Assembly (NCBI GenBank): GCA_021713415.1
Contig: JAKJJQ010000011.1
Location: 5,763 to 69,762, forward strand
Direction: 5' to 3'
DNA length: 64,000 nucleotides
Origin: M0027 sp021713415
GTDB lineage: Bacteria; Pseudomonadota; Gammaproteobacteria; Francisellales; Francisellaceae
Below the pieces are notes generated by a model. It worked only from the letters and a program-made list of their open reading frames with translations, was not told the DNA's origin and did no database searches. Of this stretch, positions 17,102 to 26,803 are shown piece after piece. Each line of letters begins with the position of its first letter. The stretch's first letter is position 1. A program made the position numbers and the translations under genes.

Positions 17102-18703
17102 TTATGCACTTGGAGCCTGACAGCTAAGGCTTTTATCTTGACCATTACAACTTTGCCCAATGCCTTTACAAAGCGGGAAATAACTATAAAAAAGCCCCAT
17201 ATTATAATTTTCATGAATACAGTGCGCGGCATCTAAGCTACTTGCTGAATCAAAAGCAGTCCAAAAAATTACATTAGCTTTATCTCCATTAACAAGGCTT
17301 AACTTATTATTAGCATTATTATGATTAAAGGTATTTAAAACATCATTAATATAATTAATTTGATTAGTAACTGACGCTTTTGGTCCAGATCGATTAGTTG
17401 CTACATCCGCATAACCCGTTTCACCTAGTTGGAAAACTTGACTTAACTGATAAGATAAATTAATTGAAGCCAGGTAAGTTTTTAATGGTTGATAGACTTG
17501 ATTAAGCATTGTTGCTAATGCTGGAGTATTCTGCATATATTGAACAAAATAAGGATAAACATGTGCTGCTATTATATTAATTTGATAATGTTCTTTATTA
17601 TCTATTTTATCCAAATACTGATTAGTTGCTCCCCAAGCTAACACTTTCATAAAATAGTCACACAAACTATCTGTTGTTGAAAATTTTAAGTATTTATTGT
17701 TATATTGAGCAAATGCATTATGCTGCCAATGACTTGCTAAGTTTATATATTGACTATCATCATCATTGACTAATCCATTAACGCTGACTTCAGGTGCTTG
17801 ACAGAAGCCAATTAAACGATCTTTTATTGTTTGCGAATTTTTAAGATTTCTATAGTTGATAACATATTGCATTGTTGCTTTATATTTCATCATCACTGGC
17901 TTATAGCCTACTGAAATCGTTTTATTCGACGGCTTTGTTGGGTTATCAAGCGTATTACCCGTTGCCACGGTATGATTAATGCCTACTGGCACAGCTACCT
18001 TACCACTTGGTGTTAAATTATAATAGCCTTCAGCTGCCAACTCCTGATGTAGTGCATCAATAATTAATGGCATTGATAACATATCTTCAAAATCATTATA
18101 GCCACTACCTAAGTTATTAAACCACCAGTGATTATTTATCTTAGACGCAACCATAACAAAACGTTCATTTCCAATGATAAATTGACAATTTCTATTGGCT
18201 ATAGTACTACCAGCATGTCGACAAACTAACTGGGCTTTAGCATTATTATGAAGCCAGGTTTTAATATAACTTCTTACTAATAGTATGCATTGTTGAATAT
18301 TAGCATTTTTACCAATACAAGGATTAGAATCAGCTGAATTACTTGCAATCCAAAAATTATGATAAGGGCTATAAATAACAAAACTTAATTTTTTCACATT
18401 TTTAGCATGATTAACATCATTAACAAAATTTGTCTGCAAATTACTTGCAATTGCACTACTTATACCAATATCTGCAAAAGTTCCCATCTCCTGTATTAAA
18501 GCGATATTTCTTTGATCGAGCTTATTAACCATATCAAAAAGATAGGATGAGGCTTGATGATCACTTCCATAATATAGCTGTGGATCAAAATTAACCCCAA
18601 AGCCTGAATAATCTCTAACGTTATTTATATTTGTTACATTTGAATCAGCATAACCATAAGTGATTAATGATAAAAATATAGCTAAGAAAATAAACCTTTT
18701 CAT
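17102..18703 (-). CDS. Secreted protein, possibly a TIM-barrel glycoside hydrolase
   Basis: A 533-residue exported protein with a signal peptide (MKRFIFLAIFLSLITYGYAD). It contains several cysteines that could form disulfides. The start of the mature protein (FGVNFDPQLYYG; NIALIQEMGTFADIGI) and the late segment FQLGETGYADVA resemble beta strands of a TIM-barrel hydrolase, in which the Glu of GETGY would be the nucleophile. No family could be named, so enzymatic function is a guess. It stands alone between the permease and the yqeG-rsmI pair. Confidence 0.5.
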   Translation of the reverse strand: MKRFIFLAIFLSLITYGYADSNVTNINNVRDYSGFGVNFDPQLYYGSDHQASSYLFDMVNKLDQRNIALIQEMGTFADIGISSAIASNLQTNFVNDVNHAKNVKKLSFVIYSPYHNFWIASNSADSNPCIGKNANIQQCILLVRSYIKTWLHNNAKAQLVCRHAGSTIANRNCQFIIGNERFVMVASKINNHWWFNNLGSGYNDFEDMLSMPLIIDALHQELAAEGYYNLTPSGKVAVPVGINHTVATGNTLDNPTKPSNKTISVGYKPVMMKYKATMQYVINYRNLKNSQTIKDRLIGFCQAPEVSVNGLVNDDDSQYINLASHWQHNAFAQYNNKYLKFSTTDSLCDYFMKVLAWGATNQYLDKIDNKEHYQINIIAAHVYPYFVQYMQNTPALATMLNQVYQPLKTYLASINLSYQLSQVFQLGETGYADVATNRSGPKASVTNQINYINDVLNTFNHNNANNKLSLVNGDKANVIFWTAFDSASSLDAAHCIHENYNMGLFYSYFPLCKGIGQSCNGQDKSLSCQAPSA

Positions 18704-18770
18704 TTTTACACCCCTTATAATCTAAACCTACTGATCAAGTTTGATTATGATTAGATAAAAAAATGATGTC

Positions 18771-18789
18771 ATGGGTAGTAGCTACCCAT
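18771..18789 (-). terminator. Terminator hairpin after yqeG
   Basis: A perfect 8-bp stem ATGGGTAG/CTACCCAT with a 3-nt loop lies 18 nt past the yqeG stop. On the minus strand it is followed, after about 8 nt, by a run of seven T. Confidence 0.55.
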
Positions 18790-18806
18790 ATTGATTATTT
18801 AATAAG

Positions 18807-19379
18807 CTAAAATTGCATAAAAAACCGCTCAGTACTTCTTAAAAAAGCAAAGAAGAATTCAACGATTGGTCTTTTTTTATAATTTGACTGTGCTTTTTTA
18901 ATATAAATTGGTTGTGCCTTTGCAATCAATGCTGCCAAACAGCCTGTTAACAAACGATCATCTATTAGTGCGATATGCTTAGCATTTGTTTTTGATAGTT
19001 GAATTACTTTCTCCATACCATCTGGATAAGGTTTTTTTCTTACCCCCGATATAAAACGAAATAAAGGAAAATACTTTTTAAAATAATTTAATCGAACTTC
19101 AGTTGGTTTATTCGATAAGATATAAATATGATCCCCACCAAATAGATTAACCAACTTAGTAAGCCATACCTTTACCTCTTTAGAAGGCTCATTTTCTCCA
19201 TGTGCTGCTAAGACGCCATCAAAATCAAGTACAATGACTTCAATACCCGATTGCTTTATTTTTACTAAGTCTAAATCTAAGACACTATTTACAGTAAAAG
19301 AGGTATCATTAAGTATGTATTTTAAATCTTTTCTATAAGTTTTTAACTCTTTTAGTGCAAATACTATGCGCTTTATCAC
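18807..19379 (-). CDS. YqeG-family HAD phosphatase
   Basis: A 190-residue haloacid-dehalogenase-fold phosphatase of the YqeG (HAD-IIIA) type. Motif I is VLDFDGVLAAHG with both aspartates; motif II is ILSNKPTE; motif III is in GVRKKPYPDGM; motif IV is ALIDDRLLTG. Characterised relatives dephosphorylate phosphatidylglycerophosphate or have no known substrate. Its start overlaps the end of rsmI by 4 nt, so the two are translationally coupled. Confidence 0.8.
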   Translation of the reverse strand: MIKRIVFALKELKTYRKDLKYILNDTSFTVNSVLDLDLVKIKQSGIEVIVLDFDGVLAAHGENEPSKEVKVWLTKLVNLFGGDHIYILSNKPTEVRLNYFKKYFPLFRFISGVRKKPYPDGMEKVIQLSKTNAKHIALIDDRLLTGCLAALIAKAQPIYIKKAQSNYKKRPIVEFFFAFLRSTERFFMQF

Positions 19380-20251
19380 GATTGTTCCTTATTATTTGTT
19401 AATGATAATGCATAATCATATAACTTATTTTTCTTTTGATTAAAAAGCTTTGCTGTAATTGCAACTGCTTGTTTTAAAGAAAGCTCATCTAATAATATTT
19501 TCAGTGTATCTGTAAGCTTGGCATCTATTTCAGAGTTGTTATTACCATCTTCTACAAACGGTGCTTGGATAAGTATAACAAACTCTCCCTTTTGCCTTAA
19601 AACATCATCATTTAACCAAGTTAAAATATCTTGAGCACTACCTTTAATAAAATGCTCATATTGCTTTGTTAATTCTTTTGCTAGTACAACTTGATTATAT
19701 TCACCAAAAACTAAATCGATTGCTTTTAATGTCTCAATTAATCGATGTGGCGCTTCATATAAGATACTCGTACCATAGTAGGCTTTGATTTGCGTTAACT
19801 GGTCTTCTTTTGCTTTACGCTTAGAAGACAAAAAACCAACAAATTGGAATTGATCTGTTTTTAACCCAGAAGCAGAAATAGCAGCTATTACAGCTGAGGC
19901 ACCAGGAATTGGAATAACCTCAAATGCCTTTTCTCTTAAATGATTTACAATCACATAACCTGGATCTGATATTAAAGGTGTACCAGCATCACTAACTAAG
20001 GCAATTGATTTACCTTCAGTTAAGTATTTTTCAATCTCATCAATACGCTTTTTCTCATTGTAATGGTGATACGATATAAGCTGTTTTTGAATACCAAAAT
20101 GTGTGAGTAATTTAGCGGTTACTCTTGTATCTTCAGCAAGAATGAAATCAACTGTTTTTAAAATTTCTAATGCTCTTAAGGTAATATCATTTAAATTGCC
20201 AATGGGTGTTGCAACAATATATAAAACACCTGTTTTTCTTTCTTTAGTCAT
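19376..20251 (-). CDS. rsmI: 16S rRNA (cytidine1402-2'-O)-methyltransferase
   Basis: A SAM-dependent tetrapyrrole-methylase-fold enzyme that methylates the ribose of C1402 in 16S rRNA. Diagnostic features are LYIVATPIGNLNDITLRALE at the N-terminus, FILAEDTRVTAKLL, ALVSDAGTPLISDPGYVIV, and FVGFLSSKRKAKEDQL. I chose the ATG at 20251 (MTKERKTGVLYIVA) because conserved sequence starts there; the frame remains open to 20296, overlapping the upstream ABC gene. It overlaps yqeG by 4 nt. Confidence 0.92.
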   Translation of the reverse strand: MTKERKTGVLYIVATPIGNLNDITLRALEILKTVDFILAEDTRVTAKLLTHFGIQKQLISYHHYNEKKRIDEIEKYLTEGKSIALVSDAGTPLISDPGYVIVNHLREKAFEVIPIPGASAVIAAISASGLKTDQFQFVGFLSSKRKAKEDQLTQIKAYYGTSILYEAPHRLIETLKAIDLVFGEYNQVVLAKELTKQYEHFIKGSAQDILTWLNDDVLRQKGEFVILIQAPFVEDGNNNSEIDAKLTDTLKILLDELSLKQAVAITAKLFNQKKNKLYDYALSLTNNKEQS

Positions 20252-20274
20252 ATAAATAAAAATGCTATGTTGAT

Positions 20275-22047
20275 TTAATTTAATGGATAAAAGCAACGTA
20301 CTTTATGCTTATTTCCAGTTAATTCTGGCTTAAGATCTTTACATTGTTCTTGTGCATACTTACAACGCTTATGATATAAGCAGCCAGTTACTGTTTGCTT
20401 TAATGTAACAGATTGCGTTTGAATGTCTAGTGGGAGTTTAGAATCTTGAGAATTAAAATACTTTTTACCTGGAATTGCACTTAATAAAGCTTCAGTATAT
20501 GGGTGTTGTGGCGATTTAAGCACAATACTAGCTATACCGTATTCAACCACTTGACCTTGGAATATTACAATTACTTCATCAGCTAAAGATGCGACAACCA
20601 TCAAATCATGACTAATAAATAAATAGCTTAAGCCTTGTTCTTTTTGTAAGTTTTCTAATAATTGTAAAATACTTGATTGAACGGACACATCTAATGCACT
20701 GGTTGGTTCATCTAGTAACAACACATCAGGTTCAGTCGATAATGCACGTGCAATTGCAATTCTCTGGCGTTGACCACCTGAAAACTCATGCGGATAACGT
20801 AATAATGCATCCTCATTTAAACCTACTTTTTCTAATAAATTTACTAAATAGGCATAGCGGTCATTTTTATCTCTATATAATCGATAAGCATCCAAACCTT
20901 CAGATAAAATATCTTTAATTAATAACTTAGGATTCATTGATGAAAATGGATCTTGAAAAACGATTTGTACACTTTGAGTTAACTGTTTAAAAGCTCGATT
21001 TGATAATTGATCATAGTTATGATGATGATAAAAAATCTTTCCACTACAGCGATGTTTTTCCAGGTTTAATAATGATTTTAAAAGCGTTGTTTTACCACTA
21101 CCAGATTCACCTACTACGGCTAAGGTTGTTGCTTTCTTTAACTGAAGCGTTACCTTATCTAAGGCTACTTGATAGCCAATAGTACGCCTGAAAAAACCCT
21201 TTTTAATTGGAAAGCGTACAGAGATCGACTGTGCATCTAGTATAATCTTATTTGACGCTACTGGCCCAACGGCTAACTTTTCGTTTGGTAGCGCTTTTAA
21301 AAGCTTACGACTAAATGGGTCTTGAGGATTATTAAAAAAAGCTTCTGTTTGGTTCTTTTCAACTAATTTACCTGATTTCATTACAGCGATTTCATCGGCT
21401 ATTTCTCTAACTAGCATTAAATTATGACTGATAAATAATAAACTTAACGCTTCTTGTTTTTGTAGTAATCTAAGTAATTGTAAAATCTCTTTTTGGACAG
21501 TAACATCTAGTGCTGTTGTTGATTCATCTGCAATTAATAATGACGGCTTTGCAGCTAATGCCATTGCAATCATTACCCGTTGTTTCATGCCACCTGAAAG
21601 TTCAAATGGATAACGATTTAAAAATGCCTTTGCATTTGCAATTTGTACTTTCTCAAGCAACATTAAGGCATCTTGTACTTTGTTTTTACTATCTAGTAAA
21701 GCCTCTAATAATTGTTGTTTAACCGTTAATACTGGATTCAATGCCAATGAAGGCTCTTGAAAAATCATTGATATTTCACTACCACGAACTTTACGCATCT
21801 TCACTTCAGATAAATTTAAAAGATTTTTTTGATTTAAATAAATTTCACTGGGCTGAATATAGTGTGCTTGGTAAGGTAAAAGGCGCATAATTGCATTTGC
21901 AGTCATTGTTTTACCACAGCCAGACTCCCCGACCAACGCAAATGCTTGACCTTTTTCAATCGAAAAGTTAATACCATTAACAACTTTAAACCACTGATCT
22001 TGATCTTTAAGCCAGATATGTAAATCCTTTACATCTAACAATGCCAT
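20275..22047 (-). CDS. Dual ATPase ABC protein (YejF-like oligopeptide transporter subunit)
   Basis: A 590-residue protein with two complete ABC ATPase domains in tandem. The first has Walker A GESGCGKT (about residues 37-44) and signature LSGGMKQR; the second has GESGSGKT and FSGGQRQRIAIARAL. Walker B motifs are LLIADE and LLLDE. The C-terminal oligopeptide-transporter extension carries the cysteine pattern CLYHKRCKYAQEQC. This is the layout of YejF/GsiA ATPases, which power peptide or microcin C uptake at the inner membrane. No permease or binding-protein gene lies nearby, so its partners are encoded elsewhere. Confidence 0.85.
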   Translation of the reverse strand: MALLDVKDLHIWLKDQDQWFKVVNGINFSIEKGQAFALVGESGCGKTMTANAIMRLLPYQAHYIQPSEIYLNQKNLLNLSEVKMRKVRGSEISMIFQEPSLALNPVLTVKQQLLEALLDSKNKVQDALMLLEKVQIANAKAFLNRYPFELSGGMKQRVMIAMALAAKPSLLIADESTTALDVTVQKEILQLLRLLQKQEALSLLFISHNLMLVREIADEIAVMKSGKLVEKNQTEAFFNNPQDPFSRKLLKALPNEKLAVGPVASNKIILDAQSISVRFPIKKGFFRRTIGYQVALDKVTLQLKKATTLAVVGESGSGKTTLLKSLLNLEKHRCSGKIFYHHHNYDQLSNRAFKQLTQSVQIVFQDPFSSMNPKLLIKDILSEGLDAYRLYRDKNDRYAYLVNLLEKVGLNEDALLRYPHEFSGGQRQRIAIARALSTEPDVLLLDEPTSALDVSVQSSILQLLENLQKEQGLSYLFISHDLMVVASLADEVIVIFQGQVVEYGIASIVLKSPQHPYTEALLSAIPGKKYFNSQDSKLPLDIQTQSVTLKQTVTGCLYHKRCKYAQEQCKDLKPELTGNKHKVRCFYPLN

Positions 22048-22133
22048 CGTCTTAAACTAATAACAGCCTTTTTGATTTAATCTTAGATTTAAGTATAGGT
22101 AATTTAATATAAAAATAGAATAAGAATAAAAAG

Positions 22134-23201
22134 TTAACCTCTGGCAATAAAATACTGATGATAGACTTCATCAATTTCCTGCCAACGTTCGTCATCATGA
22201 CTCATTAAATGTGCCGCTAGATAATCACGTTCACTATTAAATGATATCTCATCACCACTTGCTGCATACACTTCCATTAATTTCATACGGATTTCAATAC
22301 TATCTGGTTTAAGTTTTAATGTTTGTTGTAATGTATGGCGCGCATCATCATAACGCCCATCATTTAATAATAGCATCGCCTCAACTAAAACTTCAGAAAT
22401 ATTTGATGCATCTAGCTCAGCCTTAGGTTGATAACCACCTTCTAAACTACCAGCTTGAGGTGTACGTTTTTGATAGTCTAAGTTGTCATTTTGATTTCTT
22501 AAATGTTTCTTTTTACGTAACCTACGAACAATAATTAAAATAATAATGACAATAACGATCAACCATATAATGGTACTACCAATATGACCACCACTATCTT
22601 GACTATCTTTTTTCACAGGTGCTTGATTAACAGATAAAGTATAACCTTGATCCGTTCGAGTAACTTGACTTTGTGTATGATCAACTGATGAGATAATTGC
22701 ATGATTATTTGAATCAACACTATTATTTGTATTTGTTGGTTCTGATTGACTTGAAGCAACAGCAGCTGTTTTTGGTGCTTGCTTCATCGATTGAACTGAA
22801 ACTATTTTCGTCGCGGATGCTTCTGGCTGTGTTTTTGTTTGGGTATTTGTTATATTATCAGCATGCACACCATTTCGTTGAATTTTTTGATAGTTATCTT
22901 GTGCCTGATCAAGCTTTGCAATTGCCTGATCAACCTCAGCTTTAGTATCGGGTAATGACAACTGATCACCTAGGCGCACAACATTATCTACAACTGCTGG
23001 AGACGATGATAGATTTAAGCCTTTAATTGCTTTAATCATATCTGATGTCGAAACACCAGAAGGCTTATGCTTAACAGCAATTCCCCATAAAGTATCACCT
23101 CTTGAGACAGTATAATCCGTAAAAGACATAGCCGAAAGTGGTAAGAACACCATTAAAACACTTATAACAAATACTGAGATAAATTTATGCCTAACTGCCA
23201 C
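22134..23201 (-). CDS. FimV-like LysM protein
   Basis: A 355-residue protein with the FimV architecture. An N-terminal signal/helix (residues 8-26) is followed by a LysM peptidoglycan-binding motif (YTVSRGDTLWGIAVKHKP, about 31-80) and a disordered Gln/Thr/Ser-rich stretch. A single membrane helix lies at about 211-228 (STIIWLIVIVIIILIIVR), followed by basic residues. The cytoplasmic C-terminal domain (about 270-350) carries the FimV pattern DDARHTLQQTLKLKPDSIEI, then RMKLMEVYAASGDE. FimV/HubP proteins organise cell poles and type IV pili. It is shorter than FimV of Pseudomonas. A PilF/PilW homologue lies at 37493. Confidence 0.75.
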   Translation of the reverse strand: MAVRHKFISVFVISVLMVFLPLSAMSFTDYTVSRGDTLWGIAVKHKPSGVSTSDMIKAIKGLNLSSSPAVVDNVVRLGDQLSLPDTKAEVDQAIAKLDQAQDNYQKIQRNGVHADNITNTQTKTQPEASATKIVSVQSMKQAPKTAAVASSQSEPTNTNNSVDSNNHAIISSVDHTQSQVTRTDQGYTLSVNQAPVKKDSQDSGGHIGSTIIWLIVIVIIILIIVRRLRKKKHLRNQNDNLDYQKRTPQAGSLEGGYQPKAELDASNISEVLVEAMLLLNDGRYDDARHTLQQTLKLKPDSIEIRMKLMEVYAASGDEISFNSERDYLAAHLMSHDDERWQEIDEVYHQYFIARG

Positions 23202-23303
23202 AGGGCTTACTCCTTAATTAGTAAGTCTTTCCATTTTTGAAATTTCTTTTAATTAACTATCCAGTTTACTAAATCTTAATGGTATTTCCCACTGGCTGAT
23301 GCA

Positions 23304-24047
23304 TTAATTTGAAGAAATATATTTTTCTCTACGTACATTTTTAATATCAAAGCCTTTTTCTTTCAGTAACTCATAAGCCTGATCAATCATATCAGGATTA
23401 CCACAAAGATAAACGACATCTTCTAAAGGGTTTAAAGCTAATTGATCAAACTTACTTTGAACATAGCCTTGATGTTCATGACTTTCTAAGTCTTCAGCTT
23501 CTCTACTTAAACAGGCAGTAAATTTAATATTGTCATAAACATGAGCAAATTGTAAAAAGTCTTCAGCATATAATGCATCTTTTCGATACTGAACACCCAA
23601 TAAAATTTCTACTTGAATATTGGTTTTCGTTACTTTATCCGCCAATTCAGGTAACATCGCTCGATAAGGTGCAATTCCAGTCCCTGTACCTACTAAAATT
23701 AGTCGTTTTACAGGTTCATCTCGTAAAACCAACCTACCTGCTGGGCCTGTTGCGCTATATTGGTCACCAGGTTGCATTTCAAATAAATTCTTAGTTGCAA
23801 TACCACCTTCAACATAGGAAACTGCTATTTCAATTTCATATGGATTATTATTCTCTTTTGGCATACTTGCGATTGAATAACTTCTTCTTTTGGGCTTTGC
23901 TTGTCCACAATCAAATAAAAACGTAATAAATTGCCCTGCGGTAAATTCAAATGCCTCACCATCGACTCGTTTTAACACTAAATGCTTAACATTTGGTGTA
24001 ATCATTTTAGCGCTCACTAGCTCTAAATCAAATACTTTAATTGCCAT
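23304..24047 (-). CDS. Ferredoxin/flavodoxin-NADP reductase-like flavoprotein
   Basis: A 247-residue FAD/NAD(P)H oxidoreductase. The FAD-binding RxYS motif is in KRRSYSIASMP. The pyridine-nucleotide-binding glycine loop is LILVGTGTGIAPYRAML, and the C-terminal CGNP motif is in VVYLCGNPDMID. It lacks a ferredoxin domain, so it passes electrons between NAD(P)H and a separate partner or free flavin. The end KNVRREKYISSN resembles Fpr-type reductases. It is a single gene in the cytosol. Confidence 0.82.
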   Translation of the reverse strand: MAIKVFDLELVSAKMITPNVKHLVLKRVDGEAFEFTAGQFITFLFDCGQAKPKRRSYSIASMPKENNNPYEIEIAVSYVEGGIATKNLFEMQPGDQYSATGPAGRLVLRDEPVKRLILVGTGTGIAPYRAMLPELADKVTKTNIQVEILLGVQYRKDALYAEDFLQFAHVYDNIKFTACLSREAEDLESHEHQGYVQSKFDQLALNPLEDVVYLCGNPDMIDQAYELLKEKGFDIKNVRREKYISSN

Positions 24048-24147
24048 TATTTTATCCTAAAACAGATCATTTTCGTGATAGTTTTAATATCAACTGTATA
24101 AAATTGCTTTATATGATACCTAATCTTACTTGATTAGCAATGGATAA

Positions 24148-24165
24148 AAGCCATATTAATGGCTT
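24148..24165 (-). terminator. Hairpin at the end of the Kef-type antiporter gene
   Basis: On the minus strand AAGCCAT pairs with ATGGCTT around TAAT, directly at the stop codon, followed by TTATCC. On the plus strand the same hairpin is followed by ACTTATTTTTTTTT, so it could stop transcription from either side. Confidence 0.5.
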
Positions 24166-25969
24166 ACTTATTTTTTTTTACTTCTTTTTTAAGAATAATT
24201 TCTAACTCATTAATCATTGATGTTTGTGGGTCAACATATGCTTTATCTTTATTCTTTTTTTGCCATTTTAGTTTAAGCTCATTAACAAGGCGTAAATCAT
24301 AAGCTTTAAATAGGCTTTTTCTTAATTTTGCTCTATCTGGTTTTTCACCTAAAAATAATAATGATTGATAACCTGCCTCAATCGCTGCTTCAAATGTTTC
24401 TCTAACTATATAATCAGCACCTGCTTCTTCTAACTCATAGACATGATGACGATCAATGGCACGCGCAATAACACGTTTATAAGGATAGTGGTGCTTAATT
24501 AACTTAACTAATTCAACTTGTACTCGACGGTCATTAATTGCTGCAACGAATAACTTAGCTGATTTGATACCTGCTTGCTCTAATAATTCAAGACTTAATG
24601 CACTACCATAATAGCCCTGCCCACCATATTTATTAAATTGTTCAATTAATGCAGCATTATGATCAACAACCGATGTTAGATAATCATTACCGTTTAGTAG
24701 CCGTGTAATTACTTGCCCAAATCTACCAATACCAGCAACAACCGCATATTCTTTATGGTTAAGATTATTATGATGCATCTTATAAGCAATTTTTGGTTGG
24801 ATTACTCGCTCAAATAAAATAAATAATAATGGTGTAAGCATCATAGATAAAGTAACTGCTAATACAAACATATCTGCAACTTGATCATCTAAAATATGTG
24901 AAATATCTGCAAATGCAAATAATACAAAGCCAAATTCACCAGCTTGTGCTAATCCCAAACTAAATAACCAAAAATCTCCGCTGCCTAATTTAAATAGCTT
25001 TGCCAATAGTGCAAGAATTAAAAATTTAATAACTACCAATATCACAGACCAAATAATAATTGTCGATAAATCATTGATTAACAGCATAAAATTAATACTT
25101 GCGCCAATTGAAATAAAAAATAAGCCCATCAGCATCCCTTTAAATGGCATAATTTGGCTTTCTATTTCATGACGATACTCACTATCGGACAAAACAACAC
25201 CAGCAAGGAATGTACCTAATGCAGGAGAGAGACCTAAGTTATTCATTAATAATGCAATACCAACAACAAGTAATAAAGTAAATGCTGTAAAAATCTCTAA
25301 CATTCTAAGATGTACAATATAGCGAAATAATGGCCTAATCAAAAAACGACCGATTAAGATAATCCCTAAAATAACACCTAAAATAAGTAAAGCTTGCATC
25401 CAACCAGGTAATTTAATTAATGACTGGTGTCCATTAAGATGACTAAAATCACCTAATGCTAGTAGCGGTAATAATGCAAAAATAGGAATAATCGCAATAT
25501 CTTGACTTAATAATACTGCAAGTGAACTTTGACCTGCTTTTGTTTTAAGCCAACCTTTCTCTTGTAGAATCTGTAAGACAATTGCCGTTGAAGATAGTGA
25601 TAAAATAAGACCAATTGTTAAGGCTTGATTCCAATGAAATCCCCATAATAATGCAACAATCGCTAATGCTATTGTAGATAAAACTATCTGCAATCCACCT
25701 AAACCTACTAACTGTTTTCTCATCTGCCACAAAACACTTGGTTTAAGCTCAAGACCAATAATAAAGAGCATTAAGATAACACCAAATTCTGCGAAATGCT
25801 TAACACCATCTAAATTATCAGTAACAAAACCAATCAATGGTCCAATGATAATACCTGCAATTAAATAACCTAATAATGACCCCAAACCAAGTCGTTTGGC
25901 TAAAGGCACTGCAATCACTGCGGCCAAAAGATAAATAAATACCTGTTCAAATATATACACACAACCCAC
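24164..25969 (-). CDS. Kef-type K+/H+ antiporter with RCK domain
   Basis: A 601-residue CPA2 monovalent cation/proton antiporter. About twelve membrane helices fill residues 1-380, including LGYLIAGIIIGPLIGF, SLSSTAIVLQIL and SPALGTFLAGVVLSD. A cytosolic Rossmann RCK/TrkA-N domain follows from about 410, with nucleotide motif AVVAGIGRFGQVITR. The architecture matches KefB/KefC, which release potassium on electrophile stress under glutathione control. Two GTG codons, at 25969 and 25960, are possible starts; a GGTGGG stretch just upstream fits the second. Confidence 0.85.
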   Translation of the reverse strand: MGCVYIFEQVFIYLLAAVIAVPLAKRLGLGSLLGYLIAGIIIGPLIGFVTDNLDGVKHFAEFGVILMLFIIGLELKPSVLWQMRKQLVGLGGLQIVLSTIALAIVALLWGFHWNQALTIGLILSLSSTAIVLQILQEKGWLKTKAGQSSLAVLLSQDIAIIPIFALLPLLALGDFSHLNGHQSLIKLPGWMQALLILGVILGIILIGRFLIRPLFRYIVHLRMLEIFTAFTLLLVVGIALLMNNLGLSPALGTFLAGVVLSDSEYRHEIESQIMPFKGMLMGLFFISIGASINFMLLINDLSTIIIWSVILVVIKFLILALLAKLFKLGSGDFWLFSLGLAQAGEFGFVLFAFADISHILDDQVADMFVLAVTLSMMLTPLLFILFERVIQPKIAYKMHHNNLNHKEYAVVAGIGRFGQVITRLLNGNDYLTSVVDHNAALIEQFNKYGGQGYYGSALSLELLEQAGIKSAKLFVAAINDRRVQVELVKLIKHHYPYKRVIARAIDRHHVYELEEAGADYIVRETFEAAIEAGYQSLLFLGEKPDRAKLRKSLFKAYDLRLVNELKLKWQKKNKDKAYVDPQTSMINELEIILKKEVKKNK

Positions 25970-26196
25970 CAGATTATTTAGGCTTTACTATTAAGTTTAG
26001 ACAAATATAAGGATTTTTAAGTTATATTTTTAATAAAAATTTCATATCTACTTCATAATCATCCATAACAAATCTTACCTAAATAAACACCAGGCTATAC
26101 TTTATATGGGTAAAATGATAAAATCGAGTGAAATTATAATAGTTTAATAACTTTAATTAGAATCAAAAGATGACTCTTAAAAGGTAGATAATTATC

Positions 26197-26703
26197 ATGG
26201 CATTACTTGAGGTTTTAAAGTACCCTAACCCATTTTTAAAAAAGAAAGTTGATAACGTTAATATCGAACAAATTGAAAGTTTAAGTGAAACGATTAAAAA
26301 TATGTTTGAAACGATGTATCACACCAGAGGTATTGGCCTTGCTGCAACTCAAGTCGGTATTAATGCACGAATATTTGTTATGGATTTATCTGAAGATCGC
26401 TCTAAGGGTATGTGTTTTATTAACCCTGAAATAATTGAAAGCCATGGTAGTACGTTATTTGAAGAAGGCTGTTTATCATTTCCTGGAGTATTTGTTAAAG
26501 TTAACCGTGCTGAAAAAATCAAAGTAAAAGCCTATGATGAGACAGGCAAATCTTTTGAATTAGAAGCTGATGGATTAAAAGGTATTTGTATTCAACATGA
26601 AACTGATCATTTAAATGGCATTACCTTTTTTGACCACCTATCACCATTAAAACGCAAAATGGCTGAAAAGAAATTTAGCAAAGCACAAAAATTAAGTGCA
26701 TAA
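26197..26703 (+). CDS. def: Peptide deformylase
   Basis: A 168-residue metalloenzyme that removes the formyl group from the N-terminal methionine of nascent proteins. All three motifs are intact: GIGLAATQVG, EEGCLSFPG (metal-ligand Cys), and QHETDHLNG (two His ligands and catalytic Glu). A ribosome site AAAGGTAG precedes the ATG. It is transcribed with pcm and tolC in the same direction. It is not paired with fmt, unlike in many gammaproteobacteria. Confidence 0.95.
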   Translation: MALLEVLKYPNPFLKKKVDNVNIEQIESLSETIKNMFETMYHTRGIGLAATQVGINARIFVMDLSEDRSKGMCFINPEIIESHGSTLFEEGCLSFPGVFVKVNRAEKIKVKAYDETGKSFELEADGLKGICIQHETDHLNGITFFDHLSPLKRKMAEKKFSKAQKLSA

Positions 26704-26803
26704 TTACTTAGATAAATGTAAATTTTAATAGCGCATAAATTTGAGTATGCTAAAATTTCAGCTATTGAAAAAAGCTAAGATTTTATGAGTTGATAGCCTA
26801 CTT

